A DNA stretch of 64,000 nt, from NCBI GenBank assembly GCA_018333075.1, contig BORH01000006.1, positions 1 to 64,000 of the forward strand, in the 5' to 3' direction. The notes under the pieces were generated by a model. That model was not told the origin of the DNA, searched no databases, and saw only the letters and a list, made by a program, of their open reading frames with translations. Origin of the DNA: Heyndrickxia sporothermodurans (lineage in GTDB: Bacteria; Bacillota; Bacilli; Bacillales; Bacillaceae_C). Numbering within the stretch: position 1 is the first letter of the stretch; every line of letters begins with the position of its first letter. Positions 59,066 through 64,000 of this stretch are shown here, in pieces. A program made the translations under genes and the position numbers.

Positions 59066-60216
59066 TATTCTTCCCCATTTCTATATAATTTTCCTAAATG
59101 ATAGGTTTCTTCAACTTCAAGGTTTTGATTCATTAGTACAAAGTCTGCATCCATTCCTTTTTTCAAAAAGCCTTTTGACAAAAGTCCAAATTCTTTTGCC
59201 TGATTCCCAGATGTCATTTGGACTGCCTCAGCTATTGAACAGTTAGTAAAGCGAATAATATTTCGGAATGCTTGATCCATTGTCAGTATACTGCCAGCAA
59301 GGGAGCCATTTTCAAGACGGCATTCACCATTTTTTACTATAACTTTTTGACCGCCTAGCTCAGATTCACCATCTGGTAAGCCTTTAGCTCTCATCGCATC
59401 AGAAATAATCACAATTCCCTTGGCACCCTTTAGCTTATAAGTTAGGTTCACCATGTCAGGATGTACATGAATTCCATCCGCAATAATTTCAACCTGAATC
59501 TGTGGTGATAGTAAGGCATGGCCAGCAACACCAGCCTCTCTATGATGAAGACCGCGCATTCCATTATATAAATGGGTTGCATGGGTTGTTTTGCTTTCTA
59601 ATAGTTCCTCACGTACTGCATCTGTATGACCCATTGATGGGACGATTCCATTTTCAATCATAATATTTTCAAACTCACGAGCACCTTCTTTTTCCGGTGC
59701 ATACGTGACTATTTTAATTTGATTTCCAGAAGCTTCATGCCACTTTAAAAATAAATCAATGTCAGGTGCGGAAATATATTCAAGTGGTTGTGCACCCGCT
59801 CGTTTTTCCGAAATAAATGGTCCTTCTAAATGAACCCCTTCAATGGAAGTTTCTCCGGTTTCTTTCGCCTTCTTAACAGATTTAAGAGCAGCCTCTATTG
59901 CTGGGTAATCCTGTGTAATTGTCGTGGCAAAAAAAGTGGTAACACCTTCTTTGTAAAGCTGATTACTTAAAAAGGTAAGCTTTTCAGGATCTGCATCCAT
60001 CACATCAACACCATAGCCGCCATGAATATGTACATCAATCATGCCTGGAATGATTATTTTTCCTGCTGCATCCATTACTTCCTCTCCTGATTGTGAAGAG
60101 AAATCCTCCATCATCCCTGTTTCGATTATTGTTTTTCCTTGAAAACGAATAAAGCCATTTTCGATTTTTTCTTCACCAGTGTAAATCGTTGCATTGATTA
60201 CCACTTTTTCTCCCAA
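59065..60216 (-). CDS. nagA: N-acetylglucosamine-6-phosphate deacetylase
   Basis: About 383 residues. I place the start at TTG 60216 (GAGG 8 bases upstream); a GTG three codons earlier overlaps that site. Motifs: DVHIHGGYGVDVMDADPE (metal His), EGPFISEKRAGAQP (Glu), MGHTDAVREEL (His), THLYNGMRGLHHREAG (His, substrate), and VIISDAMRAKGLPDGE (catalytic Asp). It removes the acetyl group from GlcNAc-6-P before nagB acts. The operator for NagR and a SigA promoter lie immediately upstream. Confidence 0.95.
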   Translation of the reverse strand: MGEKVVINATIYTGEEKIENGFIRFQGKTIIETGMMEDFSSQSGEEVMDAAGKIIIPGMIDVHIHGGYGVDVMDADPEKLTFLSNQLYKEGVTTFFATTITQDYPAIEAALKSVKKAKETGETSIEGVHLEGPFISEKRAGAQPLEYISAPDIDLFLKWHEASGNQIKIVTYAPEKEGAREFENIMIENGIVPSMGHTDAVREELLESKTTHATHLYNGMRGLHHREAGVAGHALLSPQIQVEIIADGIHVHPDMVNLTYKLKGAKGIVIISDAMRAKGLPDGESELGGQKVIVKNGECRLENGSLAGSILTMDQAFRNIIRFTNCSIAEAVQMTSGNQAKEFGLLSKGFLKKGMDADFVLMNQNLEVEETYHLGKLYRNGEE

Positions 60217-60281
60217 AACAATCACCTCATTATTTATTCATTTATGGAAATAATAAATGATGAATATCATTTGTTTGATAT

Positions 60282-60324
60282 AGTTGTCTATACCAATTAT
60301 GCTACTTTAAATACCTTTTGTCAA
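60282..60324 (-). promoter_or_regulatory. nagA promoter with NagR operator (dre site)
   Basis: On the minus strand TTGACA (60324-60319), a 17-base spacer and CATAAT (60301-60296) form the promoter. The dre-like site ATTGGTATAGACAACT (60297-60282) begins in the -10 and covers the start of transcription. The pattern T-G-G-T-A-T-A-G-A-C-A-A-C agrees with the NagR/DasR family consensus (TGGTNTAGACCA-like). So NagR binding would block initiation. Confidence 0.8.
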
Positions 60325-60429
60325 CTAAACAAGTTAGAATGACGAAATATTCTACCCCTTCAAAAAATAGTAGTAATTTGTTAATCTAACGATAGAGATT
60401 TGAAAAAATCCCTAATGGAGGAAAAAAAC

Positions 60430-61356
60430 ATGCGCTCCGATCGACATAATCAAAAAAAGAAAAAATCAAAATGGAAGGTCTTTTGGATTGTAATACTTGT
60501 TCTTATTATAGGTGTAGGTGCCTACGGATATTCGATTTACCATTCATTGTCGAATGCTGTCAACTCTATGCACAACCCTCTTGATCGAAAAAGTTCACGA
60601 AAAACCAATTTTCATTTTAAAGACAAAGACCCTATTTCAATACTCATGTTAGGGGTTGATGAAAGAAAGGGTGACCGTGGACGTTCTGATACAATGATTG
60701 TGCTAACCGTTAATCCGAAGGTACAGTCCGTTCAAATGTTGAGTATTCCGCGCGATACGAGAGTAGAGATTGTTGGGAAAGGGACACAGGATAAAATCAA
60801 CCATGCCTATGCATTTGGCGGAGTATCCATGTCTATGGATACTGTAGAAAAGTTTCTTGATATTCCAATTGATTATTATATTAAGGTGAACATGAAAGGC
60901 TTCGAAGATATTGTTGATGCTGTTGGAGGAGTTACCGTTAACAATAACTTAAATTTTAGTTATGGGGGCTACCATTTCCCTAAAGGTGAAATTGACCTAG
61001 ATGGAAAAAAAGCTCTTGCCTTCGTTCGAATGAGAAAACAAGATCCTCGGGGAGATTTTGGAAGGAATGAGCGTCAACGTCAGGTTATTCAAGGTGTAAT
61101 AAACAAAGGAGCTAGCTTCTCCTCCCTTACACGATTTAACAGTATTTTTTCAGCTTTAGGGAAGAACGTTGAAACAAATTTATCCTTTGATGATATGAAA
61201 TCCATTCAAAAATACTATAGTGACGCACGAAATAAAATTGATCAATTCCAATTAAAAGGACAGGGGACGAAAATTGGAGGAATTTATTACTTTATCGTGC
61301 CTGAAGAGGAAAGACTTAAAGCGCATAACCTACTTAAACAGCATCTAGAGCTATAG
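60430..61356 (+). CDS. LCP (LytR-CpsA-Psr) family wall glycopolymer ligase, second copy
   Basis: 308 residues from ATG 60430 (GGAGG 7 bases upstream; a longer open frame is not preferred). A basic N-terminus, one membrane anchor (VFWIVILVLIIGVGAYGYSIY), then the LCP domain with LMLGVDERKGDRGRSDTMIV, LSIPRDTRVEIVG, KINHAYAFGGVSMSMDTVEK and FVRMRKQDPRGDFGRNERQRQV. It is very similar to the gene at 50 kb, a probable duplication within 10 kb, divergent from nagA. It joins teichoic acid or other glycopolymers to peptidoglycan. Confidence 0.93.
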   Translation: MRSDRHNQKKKKSKWKVFWIVILVLIIGVGAYGYSIYHSLSNAVNSMHNPLDRKSSRKTNFHFKDKDPISILMLGVDERKGDRGRSDTMIVLTVNPKVQSVQMLSIPRDTRVEIVGKGTQDKINHAYAFGGVSMSMDTVEKFLDIPIDYYIKVNMKGFEDIVDAVGGVTVNNNLNFSYGGYHFPKGEIDLDGKKALAFVRMRKQDPRGDFGRNERQRQVIQGVINKGASFSSLTRFNSIFSALGKNVETNLSFDDMKSIQKYYSDARNKIDQFQLKGQGTKIGGIYYFIVPEEERLKAHNLLKQHLEL

Positions 61357-61361
61357 GTGTC

Positions 61362-61406
61362 AAGGAGCTGTTCGAAAACACTTTGCTTTTTGGACTGCTC
61401 CTTGTT
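61362..61406 (+). terminator. Hairpin between the LCP gene and the AraC gene
   Basis: CAAGGAGC and GCTCCTTG arms enclose a large 28-base loop that contains CTTTGCTTTTTG. It can work as a weak terminator for the LCP gene; the AraC gene has its own site AGAGGTG 60 bases later. Confidence 0.5.
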
Positions 61407-61446
61407 GCTTCTTTCCATTATAAAACGAAGCTTAGAGGTGATTACA

Positions 61447-62268
61447 ATGGAATCCAATGATAAAAAACCAAGTGGACTACTGAATGTTGCCACTGGGAAA
61501 GAACATTTCACACTTGATCTGCACCTCCCTTCATCAGCCCTTGCACAACACATCGAGCATTATTGGATTATTAACTGGGATTTAAGGGGACAAGAGCCCT
61601 ATATATCCGAAAACTTGCCTCATCCATCTGTACACCTTGTTATTGAAAAAGATTTTTTTCAGAATCAGTCTCGTATCATGGGGATTGTTAAAGAGAAATT
61701 TTCAATTAAGCTTGAAGAAAAAGGCTTTGTTTTTGGAATTAAATTTCGTCCAGGTGCGGCTTTTCCATTTGTAAAAATTCCTACATATGAATATACTGGC
61801 CTCTCCATCCCTGCACAGGAACTATTCGGAACAGAAATTAACCCATTTAAGCAAGCCATATTATCACAACATAATCAAGAGGAGATGGTCAAACTAGCTG
61901 AAGCTTTTCTTCACTCCCGAATGCCTGAGCAAGACGAAACATTGCTACTTATTAATAGGATGATAGAAAGAATTAAGACAGATTCCAAGATTACTACAGT
62001 TGCAGATATCTCGAACATCTTTCATATCACGGTAAGATCTTTACAACGAATCTTTAAAACATATGTCGGGGTCAGTCCAAAATGGGTAATCCGACGTTAT
62101 CGCCTCCTTGAAATAGCTGATCTTTTAGCAAAGGGGCAGCCCCAAAGCTGGCATCAGATCGTTTCTGAACTGGGGTATTACGATCAAAGCCATCTTATTA
62201 AAGATTTTAAAAATATTGTTGGTCACTCACCAGAACAATACATTAAGATGAATAAAAAGCTTCTGTAA
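61447..62268 (+). CDS. AraC-family transcriptional regulator
   Basis: 273 residues from ATG 61447 (GAGGTG 7 bases upstream). The N-terminal domain (DLHLPSSALAQHIEHYWIINW.. PHPSVHLVIEKDFF.. FGIKFRPGAAFPFVKIP) is the DUF6597/BTAD-like cupin-type sensor found in many AraC regulators. The C-terminal AraC DNA-binding domain is from about 185 (TTVADISNIFHITVRSLQRIFKTYVGVSPKWVIRRYRL.. SHLIKDFKNIVGHSPEQY). Target and ligand are unknown. A terminator follows the stop codon. Confidence 0.88.
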   Translation: MESNDKKPSGLLNVATGKEHFTLDLHLPSSALAQHIEHYWIINWDLRGQEPYISENLPHPSVHLVIEKDFFQNQSRIMGIVKEKFSIKLEEKGFVFGIKFRPGAAFPFVKIPTYEYTGLSIPAQELFGTEINPFKQAILSQHNQEEMVKLAEAFLHSRMPEQDETLLLINRMIERIKTDSKITTVADISNIFHITVRSLQRIFKTYVGVSPKWVIRRYRLLEIADLLAKGQPQSWHQIVSELGYYDQSHLIKDFKNIVGHSPEQYIKMNKKLL

Positions 62269-62276
62269 CTGTTTTA

Positions 62277-62312
62277 AGAGGGTGATTCTTCCATTAACAC
62301 TCTCTTTTTAAT
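62277..62312 (+). terminator. Terminator after the AraC-family gene
   Basis: AGAGGGTG and CACTCTCT arms (one G-T) around a 13-base loop, followed by TTTTTAATT. Confidence 0.7.
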
Positions 62313-62327
62313 TCCTATCCATTCCTA

Positions 62328-62884
62328 TCAAGAAATTTCTTTTGCTAAAGCAACAAGTTTGTTCATCGTTTTCCAATTTCGCATGGTCATCGGTACATTT
62401 AGCTTCTGAAGATTGATGGCCAATTTAGAGTTTCTAACACTATCATGAAATAAAAGATAAATGTCACGTTCTTGAATCATGTACTGTTCTTTCTTATTTT
62501 AAATTCGCTTAGCTTATTTAACTGTTCCTGCTCAGGAGTTTGGAGCAATAATGATACATAAAGGCTTTCTCCCTGATTTAAAGCTTCTGCTTCAGCTATT
62601 TCTTCGGTTGAAAAAGGACAGTGCTCTAAAATGGAATGTAATTCAGCTGCTGTTCTCAATATCACATGAATGGAGAAACCAAAGTCCGCTTCTATTTTAC
62701 TTTCAATTCGCTTGCGTAGAGCCTCTTCACCATCAGTAGATTCAAAAAGAATATTTCCGCTTTGAATATATGTTTTTACTTTTGTTAACCCCAACGCTTC
62801 AAAGCTTTTTCTTAAATCAGCCATTTTGATTTTGTTGTGACCGCCTACATTAATTCCTCGCAACAGCGCAACGTATATTGTCAA
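62328..62884 (-). pseudogene. DUF1697 protein, frameshifted near the C-terminus
   Basis: The first frame TIYVALLRGINVGGHNKIKM.. YIQSGNILFESTDGEEALR is a typical DUF1697 start (A-L-L-R-G-I-N-V-G-G). It stops after FKIRKNST. The next frame goes on with KEQYMIQERDIYLLFHDSVRNS and then KLAINLQKLNVPMTMRNWKT to a stop at 62328, which is the conserved C-terminus (Y-L-x-F-H, M-R-N-W-K-T). Adding one A in the AAAA run near 62507 restores one frame of about 186 residues. Function unknown in any case. Confidence 0.8.
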
Positions 62885-62914
62885 TATTGGTACCTTCTTT
62901 CTCTACTTCTCATC

Positions 62915-63412
62915 TTAAATATATGGTTTTTGACCACTATCTATCCAATCCTCTCTAGTAGGGCCATATACACCAGGTGGCCGTAAGCCTGCTTGACGCA
63001 TTAAGACAGTCATTTGTCCACGATGATGAACTTCATGTTGAATCAAAAGATGTAAGGAATTTGCTTTTGACCATTCTTCTCCATTTACAGCCTGAGTTTG
63101 AAGCAAATCCTCATCCTTCCACTGAGTTTCTACAGCATGACACAATGCTTGTGAGACCTTTTTATACTCGCTAGCAATTTTATTGACTGAATCTGGAGCA
63201 GCTTCTTCTCCATCCGGCTTTTCGAAATGTAAATCTTCACCTGATAGGCTACTAATCACTGAAACAAGATGCCATGCAATTTGCCCTAAAGTGCGATGTT
63301 CAGGAGTAATTACTTGCTGAAGTGATTCATCTGTCATAGCATTCAAAACCTGTTCAGTAATTGCTGATTCATTTTTCCACTCTGTTAGGAATTCACTAAT
63401 TGTATGATACAT
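62915..63412 (-). CDS. DinB-family protein
   Basis: 165 residues from ATG 63412 (AAGGAGG 8 bases upstream). The helices contain RTLGQIAWHLVSVISSLSGE (H of the metal site), SLHLLIQHEVHHRGQMTVLMRQAGLRPPGVYGP, with the H-E-x-H-H-R-G metal motif and the DinB-type R-x-x-G-x-x-P-P-x-x-Y-G-P ending. It is about 28% longer in its N-terminal helix than the member at 55 kb, and it is the third DinB gene in the window. Substrate unknown. Confidence 0.88.
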   Translation of the reverse strand: MYHTISEFLTEWKNESAITEQVLNAMTDESLQQVITPEHRTLGQIAWHLVSVISSLSGEDLHFEKPDGEEAAPDSVNKIASEYKKVSQALCHAVETQWKDEDLLQTQAVNGEEWSKANSLHLLIQHEVHHRGQMTVLMRQAGLRPPGVYGPTREDWIDSGQKPYI

Positions 63413-63556
63413 CTTTTCATCCTCCTTCATATTCTAAAGATAATTTACATTAAAAAAATGTGTAAGTATTGTAAAAACGCGACAACTTTTATAGCATTTC
63501 CTATTTGTAACCTTTGATGGACTAGAGACGTCAATACTTTAAAGGGAGGACTTTCA

Positions 63557-64000
63557 ATGAGAAAATGGCTTGTGATGCTCATTCTACTTCTCGGATTAGT
63601 TGGTTGTTCAAAGGGGGAGGCTGTAAATGAAAAGCCACCACCAGTTTCAATTAAGATAGGGAATAAGCTTTATGAAACGAAGCTTGGAACTTATTGCTGG
63701 AGTAGTGAAGACAAAGGGCTCTGTGTTGACACTGCTGGGCCAGTAGAAATGGTAAAAGATGAAAAACCTATTAAAGTAAAACCAGGTGAAAAAATAACAC
63801 TTCTAATGGACTATCAACCAAAACCAAATGAGATTCATCTTTCACAAATAAAAGATGCTAAGGAAACTGAAGTATCTGTTATAAATAACCAATTTACTGC
63901 ACCTATTAAGACTGGAGTTTATTTCTATTCTTATGGTGTTTGGTGGTTAGATGAAAAAGATAAAAATGTGTCAAATGGGGATGCTTTTTACGCTTTTGTG
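63557..64000 (+). CDS. Lipoprotein of unknown function (partial, runs off the window)
   Basis: ATG 63557 follows GGGAGG by 8 bases. MRKWLVMLILLLGLVGCSKG is a signal peptide with lipobox L-V-G-C, so Cys17 would be lipid-linked. The visible 148 residues then read beta-rich: VSIKIGNKLYETKLGTYCWS, EKITLLMDYQPKPNEIHLSQ, and PIKTGVYFYSYGVWWLDEKD. Similar short lipoproteins occur in Bacillus with unknown role. No stop codon is reached, so length and C-terminus are unknown. Confidence 0.7.
   Translation, partial: MRKWLVMLILLLGLVGCSKGEAVNEKPPPVSIKIGNKLYETKLGTYCWSSEDKGLCVDTAGPVEMVKDEKPIKVKPGEKITLLMDYQPKPNEIHLSQIKDAKETEVSVINNQFTAPIKTGVYFYSYGVWWLDEKDKNVSNGDAFYAFV

Overview
This window looks like chromosome from a low-GC member of the Bacillaceae. 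The evidence is AT-rich DNA, strong AGGAGG-type ribosome binding sites with many GTG and TTG starts, and a typical Bacillus gene set: LCP proteins, LysM-NlpC/P60 and SH3b-amidase wall hydrolases, a PbpC-like PBP3, nagAB-nagR, several DinB proteins and about nine GNAT acetyltransferases. The genus cannot be fixed from the sequence alone. No rRNA or tRNA gene, CRISPR array or phage was seen.

Layout. 0-9 kb: the end of an IS3-type element that truncates a small membrane gene, a broken ECF sigma gene, a DUF485/ActP-type transporter pair under a cre site, and small secreted or cytosolic proteins. 9-20 kb: a string of single-gene units (racemase, GNATs, NIPSNAP, nucleotidyltransferase, subtilisin) mixed with decayed genes. 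20.3-21.65 kb: a noncoding array of about 262-266 bp repeats. 21.7-26.1 kb: an NAD salvage/synthesis cluster (pncA-pncB-nadD-nadE) beside an NrtR-like gene, with matching 19-bp palindromes in front of both units. 26-37 kb: YitT, a methyltransferase, a T-box leader with no obvious synthetase behind it, a second histidyl-tRNA synthetase gene preceded by a His-rich leader peptide and terminator, an Lrp regulator divergent from an MBL-fold hydrolase, and more GNATs.

37-48.6 kb: remnants (DUF4352, IS200-type TnpA), a 1562-residue Vpr/lactocepin-like protease, an amidase, a decayed IS1182-type element and a polysaccharide deacetylase. 48.8-55.7 kb: a frameshifted M14 carboxypeptidase, an LCP protein, a 52-bp minisatellite, PBP3 and an endopeptidase. 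56-64 kb: a class-I c-di-GMP riboswitch ahead of a tiny membrane-protein gene, a DUF2785 gene, the nagA-nagB-nagR operon with a NagR (dre) operator, a second LCP gene, an AraC regulator, a broken DUF1697 gene, DinB and the start of a lipoprotein gene.

Three themes stand out. (1) Transcription control by RNA leaders: a His leader-peptide attenuator, a T-box, a c-di-GMP riboswitch and a terminator ahead of an aminoglycoside-nucleotidyltransferase-like gene. (2) At least five intergenic arrays of short, slightly varied phrases, each with its own phrase. (3) About ten accessory genes broken by single-base indels or stops, many in homopolymers, so either real decay or read error must be ruled out. 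Family names below come from motif recognition by eye; no database search was run.
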